Source of the DNA: Leishmania mexicana MHOM/GT/2001/U1103
Lineage: Eukaryota > Euglenozoa > Kinetoplastea > Trypanosomatida > Trypanosomatidae
Direction: 5' to 3'
Length of the DNA: 64,000 nucleotides
NCBI RefSeq assembly: GCF_000234665.1
Contig: NC_018333.1
Span: forward strand, 1,050,339 to 1,114,338
Shown: positions 1-12,703 of the stretch, in pieces
How positions within the stretch are numbered: the first letter of the stretch is position 1
Layout of the letters: each line of letters begins with the position of its first letter
The notes under the pieces: generated by a model
Databases searched by the model: none
Seen by the model: only the letters and a program-made list of their open reading frames with translations
Told to the model about the DNA's origin: nothing
Position numbers and translations under genes: made by a program

Positions 1-90
1 CTACGTCATCGGCACTTGACCCTGTCACTACCAGAGGTGGTTCGGCATTTGGCAGGCAATAGGAGAGGGCCGCTTGGCTTTCCCCCACAG
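1..90. repeat. Decayed SIDER2-like repeat, cut by window edge
   Basis: Bases 1-60 align with the end of the repeat at 46232-46712 (its part from about 46598). A shared CTGTCAC block is followed by a GAGG.GG.TCGGCA pattern and TGGCAGG, with mostly C-to-T type differences, roughly 70% identity by eye over about 55 bases. Orientation is the same as the three better copies. It lies about 1.3 kb beyond the stop of the PI-PLC gene, so probably in or beyond its 3' UTR. The rest of the element would lie outside the window. Confidence 0.5.
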
Positions 91-1404
91 GGTGAGAGTA
101 CGGAACCCTGAGATACCACGCACTGAGAAGTGTGCCCCCGCCATCAGGCAGATTAACCGATAGAGAACAACAGAAGACAGCGAGCGAGGGCGGAGTCGGA
201 GAGGTAGATGCATCGGAACATAAAAAAAAGACTGGTCAAATTCAGATATGGGTGAGGTGTCGACAGCTTCCAGCGCTCCAGTGCCAAAACGAGGAGAGGG
301 ATGGCAGTTGAAGTGACCTCCTCGGAGTGAGGCGATTGAGGCGAGTCTAGCAACACACACACACACATTCATTCACAAACAGTCAAGCAAACACCGTAAT
401 AGAAGAAGCAGGAAAGGTTGAGGGCGACGAGTGCGCGTCGATGTGAAGCACGCAGTACGGATGGGCTGATCAGATTGATTCGTGTGCATTCGAAAAAAGA
501 AGAGGACGAGCCCGGGAGTAAGAGAGAGAGAACGAGAATCGCGGGCGTGAAGAAGGTACAACCGATCCTCACGACTTTCCAGTCGTTTCCCTCTCCTTTT
601 TTTTCCATCTTTCTGCTGTGCCCGATCATACCGCACAGTGACGCTCTCGCCTCTTCCCCTCGCAACTCTCTCCCGACACACGGTGGAGCGTCGCCACAGA
701 ACAAGAACACGGCGCATCAAGAAAAAATAGGCCGGGAAGGGCAAATAATAAGAAGTGCGCGAGGGTTGGGGGAGAGGTGGAGAGAGCGCGCGTACCTCTG
801 TCGGAATGTGTGTGTGTGCGCGCGCTTGCGTGGGTGCTATGCAGACTGAAGCAGAATCGAGTGTCAACAAGGCGTTTTATGGAGAGGGAAGCAGACGACA
901 AACAACGGCACACACACACATACACACAAATATATATATATATATACATATATACGTACATATATATGGCACTCAGAGGAGGGTGGGGTGAGGGTGGGAG
1001 ATGAGCAGTCAAATGACATGACAAAGTGGACTGCACCTACACGCGGTGGGCGCGGAGAAAGTGAATGGAGGGGGAGGACATCTTAAACTGCATGCGCGTG
1101 TGCGTTCACGTGGGAGAGGGAAGGAAGGTGGGGAGGGGGGGGCGGAGTAGGTGAGCCAAGGAGGTGATGATCACGAATGGGGTGGGTGGGTAGGATGAAG
1201 CGGGGGGGGGGGCAGTAGTGAAATGCCAAGGACGAAGGAGGTGAAAAAGACCGCTGGAAAATGTACTGGGAGAATCACCTCACACAGAGAAAGGGCCCTC
1301 GAACTCCCAAAGACAGGTGAGCACACACCCACGCACGCTCGCACACTAAACTTTATGCGATTCGAATGGGTCCTCCGTTCACACGTTCATTCTCCTCCGC
1401 CCCA
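91..1404. other. Intergenic, probable 3' UTR of PI-PLC
   Basis: I see no coding sequence. The stretch holds purine-rich runs, a (CA)n tract leading into a TA tract at 931-946, an 11-base G run at 1202-1212 and further G-rich blocks at 1120-1145. On the transcribed minus strand these are pyrimidine and C tracts typical of trypanosomatid spacers. Confidence 0.6.
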
Positions 1405-3678
1405 CTACGACTCCTGCGGCTGGTCTACAATGCTGAACTTGAATAGAATAGACGCCCCGGGAAGCGATGCACCGTTCTTGCAGAGCTTCATGGGAACGGC
1501 GCGGTAGCCGGTGCGCAGTGCACGCACCGGAATAACCATTTCACACACGGAGTCGTCCGCAGACGTCGTGTCCTCGTCCATGACCTTGACAGTGAGCAAG
1601 TCTATTTCTTTGCTCTCACAGGCGAGGGTGAACGTCTCCATCCAGTATGGATTCAAGCCGTTGTTGCGCACCACTGACGTCCTCACCTCGGTGCGGTCGC
1701 GCTTGTTGATGGACAGCTTCACGTACGGGTCAGCAATGTCACCCTTCTTCTGCAGAGAAGGCTTAGGAATCTGCGTCCCGCTCAGCACGGTGACGGTGAT
1801 GGTGCAGGGCGTTGCCTTTGCCTTACCCGATGGGTTGCGCAGATAATCCGGTTTCAGAACGTAGCCGCAGCCCTTGTTCAGTGAGAACATGCCGTCGTTC
1901 AAGCGCATATCGTCGTCCCACGTCTGGTAATTAAGTGCCACCAACTGCGCCCCGACAGACCATGCGGTGGTCGGGTTGTAGTTTGAGGAGCCGATGCGAG
2001 TGCCCTTCGGGTAGACGCGCACCATCATGCGCGAGGTCTGCCCGATAAACTCGGCACGGTGGCTCAGCGCTAACTCCTTCACCACAGTCTCGACGTAGCT
2101 CTGGATGTAATACGGCTCCGCGTCCCGGCCCCAGTCGCTTGTTTTGAAGGCGCCCACCGTGACGCAGGACCTTAGCAGGTGCGACAGCCCCCCCTGCGCA
2201 CTCATCTCCGCCTTCTGCGACTGTGACCGAGCAACGTCGTTGTCGTTGACTGAGTCAGCCATCCCCTCCTTCGCGTCCTCCACGTCATTGTAGGGCAGCT
2301 TCCACTTCACGAGAACCTTTTCCCGCAGCGACTCTGGCGTGTAGACCATGTCCGGAATGTCCTTGGCCGTCATAAGCATATCGCCGAGGATGGTGCGCAG
2401 GTGATCTGCCATGATCATGGATTGCTCATCCGACGTGTGCACCTCGAGCGAGAGAATGACTGGAAACGGGGAGGTGGTGAAGGCGTGGCGGCGGATGGTG
2501 TCAATGACATCGGCAAAGCGGATCTTCGAGGTGCGAGTGTGGCCATGATAGATGACCGGGTCATTATCCTTGCCGTCCCAGCAGTCTAGCTCGACGCAGC
2601 GGCACCCCGCTAGGAGGGCGCGTTTGTACATCTCAATCTGACTGGAGGACTGGAACTGGTCGCCCGAGAGATACGTGTTATGCGAGGAGTTGATGAAATA
2701 GTCCTTCAGCGGGTGCGTCATTTCGTCGACCACCGCTGTCTGATGCGCCGGGTCGAGGGCGGGGTTGAGGCGGGGGTTAAGCAGGTAGTGCATGAATTGG
2801 GTAAAGGTGATTCTGCCGCTCTTGTCGGGCATGAGGGTGTCGAAAAGGACGTCACTGGGGACGTCGCCCTGAGCCTTGAGAAAGCAATCGAACTCGGCAC
2901 GAGTCATCCAGTCTACCTGGGCTGCAAAGGACGCGAACAGCGGTCGCAGTTCCTCGTGTTGTGTGAGCTGAATGAACAGTGTCGTGAACTCCTCTAGGTC
3001 GAGTGCGCCGTCTCCCGAGGCGTCGTGCTTGCGCACCAGATCAGTCAGCAAATTATCGCTGATCTCGACATTCATGCGCACCATCATCTTTTTCGCCTCC
3101 TGTAAGTCGACCTTGCCATCCCGGTTCATATCCGCTCGTTCCCATGTGGCGCAAATGCAACCCGTTAGAGTGTCCTCGTTGGGCACCGCGCCGCTCGGTG
3201 CAAGAGCGCAGCCTTTCACCTTGTAGCCGATCATCTGCATCCACGTGTTGGCACTGGCTTTATCATCGAAGACGATGCACCAGCCGCGGTGAATGCGCGT
3301 GTTCATTTGGACGACGACAGCCGTGTTGCTGTTCAGCTTCGCCCTCCTGTACACCTTGCTCGCTGGATCCATCTTCGTGACCTCGTAGAGGTCACGAAAG
3401 ATCAGTAGCTGACGCTTCGACTTCCTCGTGGGCTTGTACTCAAGCGCCTTGCCGTCCGATGTGAGGGAAACAATCCTTCGCCGGACGGCATTTCTTTTGG
3501 TTATGCGCCGCATAGTGAAGGAGGCCTGGAGACGCGAGAGAAGGTTCTGCACCGCCAGCAGCTCCTCCTCCGTTTTGGGAGGGTCCGGCAGCGTCGAGCC
3601 GATGGTCAACGCTGGCATGGCGTCGAAAATAATCGAGTGGCAGCACAACTGCCGGTGTGTGGCAGGGTTTGGCGACAC
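1405..3678 (-). CDS. Phosphoinositide-specific phospholipase C
   Basis: A 757-residue PI-PLC, predicted to hydrolyse phosphatidylinositol phosphates to diacylglycerol and inositol phosphates. Domain order: PH-like region (about 45-155), EF-hand loops at 183-194 (D183, N185, D187, D191, E194) and 219-230 (D219, S221, D223, D227, E230) plus a weaker third near 285, catalytic X domain about 321-465, Y domain about 490-612, and C2 domain about 625-745. The catalytic histidines are visible: H333 in SSHNTY and H378 in YHGHT. The X/Y spacer is short, as in delta-type enzymes. The start is uncertain: the first Met is at 3678, but a Met at residue 21 (3618) would remove a Cys-rich leader. Last gene in transcription order in the window. 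Confidence 0.93.
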   Translation of the reverse strand: MSPNPATHRQLCCHSIIFDAMPALTIGSTLPDPPKTEEELLAVQNLLSRLQASFTMRRITKRNAVRRRIVSLTSDGKALEYKPTRKSKRQLLIFRDLYEVTKMDPASKVYRRAKLNSNTAVVVQMNTRIHRGWCIVFDDKASANTWMQMIGYKVKGCALAPSGAVPNEDTLTGCICATWERADMNRDGKVDLQEAKKMMVRMNVEISDNLLTDLVRKHDASGDGALDLEEFTTLFIQLTQHEELRPLFASFAAQVDWMTRAEFDCFLKAQGDVPSDVLFDTLMPDKSGRITFTQFMHYLLNPRLNPALDPAHQTAVVDEMTHPLKDYFINSSHNTYLSGDQFQSSSQIEMYKRALLAGCRCVELDCWDGKDNDPVIYHGHTRTSKIRFADVIDTIRRHAFTTSPFPVILSLEVHTSDEQSMIMADHLRTILGDMLMTAKDIPDMVYTPESLREKVLVKWKLPYNDVEDAKEGMADSVNDNDVARSQSQKAEMSAQGGLSHLLRSCVTVGAFKTSDWGRDAEPYYIQSYVETVVKELALSHRAEFIGQTSRMMVRVYPKGTRIGSSNYNPTTAWSVGAQLVALNYQTWDDDMRLNDGMFSLNKGCGYVLKPDYLRNPSGKAKATPCTITVTVLSGTQIPKPSLQKKGDIADPYVKLSINKRDRTEVRTSVVRNNGLNPYWMETFTLACESKEIDLLTVKVMDEDTTSADDSVCEMVIPVRALRTGYRAVPMKLCKNGASLPGASILFKFSIVDQPQES

Positions 3679-5140
3679 GCCTGCTTCTTAGCTTGCACTG
3701 ATGCTGCTCGCAGCACACCAACACTACTCCAAACACAAATTACAAACCTCTCCGTCGGAGAGGGGGGAAGTAGGGAGAAAACAACAGAGTATCCGATAGA
3801 GAAAAAAGGGGGGAGCGGCAAGGGAAAAAAAGGGATCACAAACGCGGCACAATAGTAAAGCAGCCGATGATGCACTCGACACGGCTACGAAGACACGCGA
3901 GGCAACGAAAGGGGAAATAAATATTAAATACATAAATGCATGTACGCACGACGGACTCCGTAGCGGAGGAAGTTGTGACCGTCCGCAAGTACGCCGGCTC
4001 TGCACGTGCGGCAGTGACGGTGTGCTTCAATGACCAGGGAGAAGGCCAAAGAAACGAGCGGTGCGCCTCTTTCTCTTTGCACTCTTCCGGCTGCTGTATA
4101 AACGACCAGAAGAGTGGAATGTGCAACTCTAGCACTGCCGTTGGGGCGTGTGTGCGCGCCGCTATACTCGAGTACGGACTTATGTTTTTTTTTATTTGGT
4201 AGTTTCTCGATCAGTGTCCTCTGCATATATATATATATATTGGAGGGAGGGCAGCGTGCTGTCCCACTCTACTCCAACACTTCCATTCTGTGCTGTTGCT
4301 TTATTTTTGTAGTTGATTTGCAGGTGGGCTGGACTATGGTGAAGCGCTGAGTGGGGGGGGAAGGCCAGCCGCGCACATGTCTGTGCGCGCGACACAATGA
4401 GGAGAAAGTGGTGGTGGTGGAAGCAGTATGGGTGCAGTGCCCATAAAGTGAAAAGGTCAGAGGGTAGCACGTTGGTGAGATGACATGAGGCGTATCCTGG
4501 AGGCAGCAGGGGTACAGGGGAATAATGGCAGACATGACTATCATGCAGAAGGTGCGGGGCAGCGGCTGAGAACCAAGAGCAAAGACGGAAGAAAGACACC
4601 CGCCTCGCCAATATACCCACGCCGCTCTGACGTGCGGCGCTGCTTTTCTTGTCCATTTATGTCTTCGTAAACGCCACGCACCACAGCCGTGGGAGAGAGG
4701 GAGAGAGCGGCTCTGATTGGCTTCACACGTGGACACTTGTGTGGCTAATCTAACGAAAAAAAAGAACACAAACAAACGCGTAAAACAAAGAGGGCATACA
4801 TGCACATGTACACACAGTCGGCACGCTAGCCAGCGAGGGTCAAAAGAGTCGAGAGCGCCATCATACTGGAGTGAAGAGGAGGAGGGGAGGGGGCACATGT
4901 ACGCTGAGCATTTTGTGTACTACTAGGAACGGTACGCCACCGTCGTTGGCAGATGTAGCGGTGTGACAGAGCGGGAAGAGGTAAAGGGAGAAGGTTCATG
5001 CCTCGCATGATGACAACTTGTATGCACAGCGCAAAGAGAAACGAAGAGATCCGCGGAAGCCGTCACGTGAACGCCCTGCGCCTTCCCCAGTACGACGTTG
5101 TTTCGCTGCAACTGCTTTGTTCCAGAGGAGCGGGCGTCGG
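3679..5140. other. Intergenic spacer
   Basis: Lies between the CHCC zinc-finger gene (3' side) and PI-PLC (5' side). No ORF here has protein-like composition. It has a 16-base TA tract at 4225-4240, a G run near 4353-4361, and purine-rich DNA at 3750-3830 that reads as a polypyrimidine tract in the RNA upstream of PI-PLC and could guide its trans-splicing. Confidence 0.55.
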
Positions 5141-5818
5141 CTAATGATGGCCGCAGTCCTCGCGGGCGCTGTCCTTCTTGGCGTACGCTGGATGCACCTC
5201 GTAGTTAGCCTTTCCTGGGTGTTTCCAGCGGTACCGCTCTGGATCAAAAACGGAGCGGTACACATGCGGGTCCGGCTCCTTGCCGTCCTGAAACGGGCTG
5301 CTGCGCAGCACACCACCCATGTCGCGGATCGGCTGCCGCAGGTCCTCCTCAGACTCCGGCGTCGTCGAGATCTTGTGCTCCTCCTCGAACCAGTCGTCGT
5401 CGTTGTCCTCGTCAGTCGACATGTTGATAAACTTGAGACGGCACCACTTGCAGCAGACTACTTTGTTGCGCGGGCACTTGATAAAGATGCGCGGGTGCTG
5501 AAGGATGAAGTGGCCGTGCCCCATGCACCAAATATGCGACCGGTACACCGGAACTGGAGGAATTTCACAGATGATGCCACCGCGGCTCGTGTAGTTCAGC
5601 TGCGGCGTCTTACGCCCTGGTCCAAGGATGCCGGGATGGAGACTAGACAATTCATCGATGCCGGTGTTCCACGTGTATTTGGGGTCTTTAGGGTGCGTGA
5701 AGACGAGCTGCTTCTGGTTCGTGATGCGGCTGGCGTACTCCAGCGGCATGTACACCGGGGGCCCATAGTAGCCCCGGTTGTCTGAAAAGGTCCACAGCAG
5801 CGGGAACGTCTTCTTCAT
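5141..5818 (-). CDS. CHCC zinc-finger protein, NDUFS6-like
   Basis: A 225-residue protein. Residues 98-130 carry a zf-CHCC signature like that of mitochondrial complex I subunit NDUFS6: C98, then H108 in HPRIFIKC, then C123-x2-C126 followed by RLKF. NDUFS6 has the same C...H...CxxC order with a GHPxVYI core. The match suggests a role in, or assembly of, NADH:ubiquinone oxidoreductase, but the rest of the protein is unlike human NDUFS6: a basic, Tyr/Pro-rich N-terminal half and an acidic D/E stretch (134-147) after the finger. An extra Cys (C122) sits next to the third ligand. The first Met at 5818 is the only sensible start. The function is inference from one motif. Confidence 0.75.
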   Translation of the reverse strand: MKKTFPLLWTFSDNRGYYGPPVYMPLEYASRITNQKQLVFTHPKDPKYTWNTGIDELSSLHPGILGPGRKTPQLNYTSRGGIICEIPPVPVYRSHIWCMGHGHFILQHPRIFIKCPRNKVVCCKWCRLKFINMSTDEDNDDDWFEEEHKISTTPESEEDLRQPIRDMGGVLRSSPFQDGKEPDPHVYRSVFDPERYRWKHPGKANYEVHPAYAKKDSAREDCGHH

Positions 5819-8800
5819 TGATTCCTCGCTTTTTGTTGCGGGTGACTCACCGAAGTTGCCGAGAAAAAGAAAAGAGACACAGTACGGCGGCTACCTCGCA
5901 GAGGGAGCGCAGTGGGAAAGGCGCTGCGATAGGTGGACGCAATACTCAGCTATGCCTTGATGCCGCGCGAGCGAGGGCGAGAGGGGAGGGGGAGAAAGGA
6001 AACGAGTTCGCTACAAAGTTCTCGGTGAAAGAGTTCTACACTTAACACAAGCAGAGACAGAAAGTACTAACTAGCGGCGGCTATAACGAAGAGCTAGGGC
6101 AGGGGGAGGGGGAGGGTGGCAGAGCACACAAACACGAGCTATACCGCACCGCTGCTGCCGCCGTTCTTTAGCAGGTCAAGAGCTGCGAATGACCTCAGCA
6201 GAGGCCAGCGCAAGAAAAAGGGGAGAGGACGGGGGAGGAGAGGCTCTGTCGGGGATATATATGTGTGCACCGCTTTTGAGAAGCTCCGCTGTGATCTGTC
6301 TCCCGCTATCCGCTATGCTCTTTCCTTCCATACATATACCTATACAGTTTGCCTCGGTGGGTGTCTTTTTGTGTGTGTGTGGGGGGGGGGTCCGTTGCCC
6401 TTTCCGATGAAGGCGACGAACACGTGTGTGCGGGGGTAGAGATTGACGCGCGCGTATGCACGTGTGTGTGTGTGTGTGACGAGAAAGAAAGCAGTCGAGT
6501 GCCGCGAACAGCAGGCAGGAAGACCGAAGAGGATGCAGAGAAGCAGCGTGAGGTCGTGTGTTGCACCGTACAACAGTACAAGGGGTAGTGTGCGTGGGTG
6601 CTCTGTCTAGGTGTACTTGGTGCGTGGTGTATGTAGGTGTGCGCGCGCCTTGCCAACACGCACACAACACATCACTACAGATACACCCATGCATCTCACA
6701 TTGGATGGAGAGGACGGGTGGGCGAGGGTGGCCTTTTAGCCACAAGAAGAGAGGGGTATGTTGGCGCCAAAGCACCCACAGCGATTGGCACAAGACATAT
6801 GTGCTTACTCCAGATTTGCGCACCCCTCTCTTCCCCACACACAGACACACCACTCTCGCAGGCGGCTGTCAATGGTCGATATGAGAAGCTGACCAAAAGA
6901 CAGCTCCCCCGCTCACACACACACACACAGGCCGGACATGCGCCCATGGGAGGGGGTGGGAGGTGGGGAGAAGCTGTTTTGGAGTTGAGCACGTTGACCC
7001 TCACCCTGTGCCACACACGGTCCTTTTTTTGTTGTTCACTTTCTTCGGTACAGTCACGCGCATTGCTTCGGTAATAGAGAGAATGAAGGAGGAGAGGGAG
7101 GGACAGTCTTTGATCCCCAAGATGCGCAGGTCACTACATCCAACAACAACGTAGAGGCATAACCATCTGCACTGACGAAGAGGACGGAAAGAATGGGAGG
7201 TGGTAGAGGGGACGGCGGTGAACAAGTGAGAGAGTGAAAGCAAGCGATTCCTGCACGGGTTTTTGTTGGTGTTGATGGATTTCGTTCCGTCCTTTCCTCC
7301 TTCTGTGGGGATCAAGCAATAAGAAAAAGAAAATGCGAGAGAAGAGAAAGCGTTAGCACGAACGCACACGCACACGCACACAGAGTCAACCTGTAGTGGA
7401 AGGGGCGGAGAGACACATAGGTAGTGGAGGGAGACAAGGGGAAACAAAAGAGGAGGGCAGGTACACCATCACACAGAAGTTGACGAGGGCGTGCAGAGAA
7501 AGAAGCTGCAGCTTTAGAGGAGGGAGAATGTAACACTGAATTTGGAGAGGAGATGAGCGCACAAGGTGACTGCTGCGAAAGGTGAAAGGGCGGTGATGGG
7601 AAGATGAGGCGTTAACGCTAGAAGATGGTGAGTCATCCGGGAATAGCCAGCTTCGATATAGGTAAAGGCCTCTTCAATCACCAGTCCGCCACATCCATGT
7701 GTCAACGTGTCCTCTACTCACTCGTGCACTCGTTTTTTTGTGTGTGTTTTTGTGTGTGTATTTTCCCGAGTCTCTTATCCCTCCACATTCTATCCTGCCT
7801 CATTGTGCGTGTGTACAGACATGCACTTCTCTTCATCATATATATATATGTATAATCTTTTTTTTTGGTTGTGGTGTTGCTCCCTTTCGCTGGTGACATC
7901 ATTGCGAGTGCGCCTTCGAGGAATACAGCGGCAGAGAGGGAGACAGACAGCAAAGCAGGGAATATGCGAGACGGGTGACTCTCCGTCCTGCTGCCGCAGA
8001 ACCTCTCCTGCGTACACATGTACATATACGCACGTGCAGGACACCGCTCGCATGGAGGACAACCATATCACAATAGGAGGAACAAAACGAGGGTAAGGGA
8101 CAAAGTAGAACAAAAAAGAGAGAGAGGCGGAGGGGCCGAGGGAGACGAGGGAGGAGGAGGAGGGACGATGCATAGGTGCGTGTGGGCAAATTCAGATATA
8201 GATCAATGTATATATATATATACATACATATATACAGAGAGATCAATATGCATGTGTGTGTATAAGACATACACCAACACACATCAGACTCCGCCTCCAA
8301 CCCGCAATAAAAAGTCAAACCACGGAGAACCAATGAGGCGGTGAGGGTGGGTGGTGGTACAAAGACAAGAGTACGGCAGAGCTCACATCCAAAAAAAAAG
8401 GTAACTCAAAAAAGCAATCCGGCCAGCGGCGGCTACCAGTTGCCACTCCCCCTCCCCCTCCCCGTGCGGCATTCCGCACTTTCAGTCTGCTCGTGTAGAG
8501 GGGGGGGGGAAGAGGAAACAAGATCCAAGCGTATGAGGCGGATCTGCAGGCATCCGGGACGGAGCTTCACCACCACAAAAGAGCCCGCACACACGCACAG
8601 AGATGCGCAACCAAGAGCCACGGCGCTTGGGGGAGTGAGGAAAAGGAAAGTCCTTCGCCCCACACAAGAAAACAAAATGCAAAGAAGTGCTGTGCGGCTT
8701 TTCGCGCACCACTTCCAGTCCGCACAACGCTCCTCGCAAGCATCGATCGAAGCACACTCGAAGAACACTCGCTAGAAAAAGAGAAGGAGTACATACGTCG

Positions 8801-8879
8801 GCAGTGAACGCACCTCACAACACACCCACTCAGTGAACGCTTGCACACTACGCTGCTATCGTACCTGAACAAAGCCCCC
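5819..8879. other. Long intergenic spacer downstream of GAPDH
   Basis: Three kilobases with no convincing gene; every ORF is translated microsatellite or purine/pyrimidine repeat. It holds (TG)n plus a 10-base G run at 6366-6390, (TG)n near 6462-6478, (CA)n near 6915, T/TG-rich DNA at 7731-7762, TA tracts at 7838-7849 and 8209-8222, and G runs near 8500. It probably combines the GAPDH 3' UTR with the leader region of the zinc-finger gene. There is no trace of a second GAPDH copy. Confidence 0.55.
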
Positions 8880-10798
<1,919 letters not shown>

Positions 10799-12025
10799 CT
10801 ACACTTGGCTCTCTGCAAGGTACGTCCAAGCGTTCCAAAACGCTACGGACCCGCGTTTCAACGTGGCTCGCTTGTAGCCAATCTCTTGGGGGTAGAAGAC
10901 GTCGCGCATCCATGACTGCATCACTGCATGGACGTAGCTTCCGCGGCACAGCCGATACGCGGCGTTTTCAAGTATCAGGGCACGTGCCACGAAGATCGGA
11001 TTGACTGTTCCAAACTCCTCCACGGCAGCAAGGGTGTTGGGTCCCAACTCTGCCAAGGGACGGATAATGCCGGCGGCGAGATTGTACCCGGCGCTGGGGC
11101 CGCTTGTGGCGGTTTGGCTATTGTCGATGCGCACCCCAGGGAATACTTTGCGGCATTTTTCAGCTTCTTGGCTGCTTTTAATAATCATCGTATCCACTCC
11201 AGTGGGACCGAGACCTGTATGCACGTCAATATAGACTGCTTCGGTCGCGCCAGTGGCGGCCGCGTGCTCTTTGAGCACCTTACGCAACACTGAAATGCTT
11301 TTCTGCTCCCTGTCGCCACCGTAGTTGATGCCTGCAGGATCGTGGTACTGGCCCGTAACGAAGGTGCGCTTCAGCTTGGCGAATCCGTGGCGTGCCAGCA
11401 TCTTGGCGGCAACGTAGAGGAACATGTAGCGGTCAATGAAGCGCGGCGGTACCTCTGGCACGAGTAACAATCGGATATTTTCATAGCCTGCGATATTTTC
11501 GTCCCGCGCCTTCACCGTAGCCCACTCCTCGGTGGAAAGGTAGTTGCGGTTGAGATCGACGTTCTCCTCGTTGAAACGGCGGAAGTGGGCCATGCCGTAC
11601 GGATTCAAGGCGTGCACAAAGAGAATGGACGGGCCGGTGAGAGCGGTCTCGTTCCACTCTTGCAGCAGCTTCACTTGGATGGCGCTGCCCGTGTAGCCCT
11701 CCACCCCATGGGTGCCACTGGTGTGCACCAGCAGCTTGTCCTTCCGCTTACCGGGAAAGAAGGCGGTGTCCATGTAGTATTCCACGTGGCCCCTCCTGGT
11801 GATGAGGTGATGCTCGATTTGCGCATGGGCAGCCTCCGCGGCGGCAAGGAACCGCTCCCGCGCCAGCTGATAGGAGGAGGAATAGTAAACCTCTGGACAC
11901 TCTATTGCATTCGTGTAGTTGCCTGGGCACAGCATCGTCTCCTGAAGAGGCACCAGGTCGATAAACAACAGACCCGTGATGATCACGAGAAACGCGGAAA
12001 GAATGAACTCGCACGATACAGCCAT
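10799..12025 (-). CDS. Membrane-anchored DUF2817 (M14-like) peptidase-like protein
   Basis: A 408-residue protein, counted from the Met at 12025; in-frame sequence further upstream is low-complexity and probably leader. Residues 6-27 form a hydrophobic signal or signal-anchor. The remainder matches the DUF2817 branch of M14 zinc carboxypeptidases: H106-x-x-E109 in GTHGVEG, an NVDLNRNY substrate-binding-like motif near 155-162, and the third zinc ligand H269 in IDVHTGLG. These residues predict an intact metal site in a luminal or extracellular domain. The substrate is unknown. Sequon-like NET and NYT sites are compatible with secretion-pathway targeting. Confidence 0.85.
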   Translation of the reverse strand: MAVSCEFILSAFLVIITGLLFIDLVPLQETMLCPGNYTNAIECPEVYYSSSYQLARERFLAAAEAAHAQIEHHLITRRGHVEYYMDTAFFPGKRKDKLLVHTSGTHGVEGYTGSAIQVKLLQEWNETALTGPSILFVHALNPYGMAHFRRFNEENVDLNRNYLSTEEWATVKARDENIAGYENIRLLLVPEVPPRFIDRYMFLYVAAKMLARHGFAKLKRTFVTGQYHDPAGINYGGDREQKSISVLRKVLKEHAAATGATEAVYIDVHTGLGPTGVDTMIIKSSQEAEKCRKVFPGVRIDNSQTATSGPSAGYNLAAGIIRPLAELGPNTLAAVEEFGTVNPIFVARALILENAAYRLCRGSYVHAVMQSWMRDVFYPQEIGYKRATLKRGSVAFWNAWTYLAESQV

Positions 12026-12703
12026 TATTCTAGTATGCGTGTGTGTCTGTGTGTGGATACGATGAGGCGCGTGACAACGTGGAAGGCACAAATAGCATAA
12101 AATAAAAAAAACGTGGCGGCCATAAGAGCACACCCACACAAGGAGCAGCAGATCAAAGGCACCCCAAACCGGACAGAAACCCGGAGGCGGTCCCGCCGCA
12201 AGAAGAGAGTAGGAAAATGGAGGGAGGAGGGGGGAGCGACTTGGTACGACTGCATATGCGGAAGATGCATGCGCGACGCGATCAGGGACGCATGAAGGGT
12301 CACACGAGGGGCAAAAGGAAAAGCGAGAGGAAAAGTAGGCCCCCGCTACCACCACCGCTGTGCACAAGATATGATCGCCGCTCACACGCGGACAGCATTT
12401 TCTTCGCTGTGGCCCTTCGAGGTTTCGTCGTCAGTTTCTCTATCAGTGGCTCCGGCAGTGCCCATCATACACCACGACCAACACGTCTCTGTCACGTAGG
12501 AGACTTTGCAAGAGAGAGAGAGCAGCGTAGACATACAGGCACAGAGCCAGGAAGCAGTGCAGCCCCCACTCCCGGAAAAAAGAAAAACGCCTCCCTGCCT
12601 CCCCTTGCCGCCAGCCTCTGATCACCTCGGCGACGCTCATGTGGCGTTCTTCCGTGGGGTGTGCATGTCTGCACCGGGTGAGACGCAGGGAGGGTCCTCT
12701 CAC
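12026..12703. other. Intergenic spacer
   Basis: Between the 204-aa unknown and the DUF2817 gene. Purine-rich + strand DNA at 12190-12240 and 12310-12345 reads as polypyrimidine in the RNA and may serve the DUF2817 gene's trans-splicing. No coding sequence seen. Confidence 0.5.

Noticed and set aside
4541..4898. Possible gene between PI-PLC and the zinc-finger gene on the minus strand
   Set aside because: Frames are Cys/His/Ser-rich with rare codons, and no family or domain is recognisable.
5819..8879. Many 60-225-codon ORFs in the GAPDH-downstream spacer
   Set aside because: Their translations are HTHTHT, VCVCV, RER/GGGG repeats derived from microsatellites.
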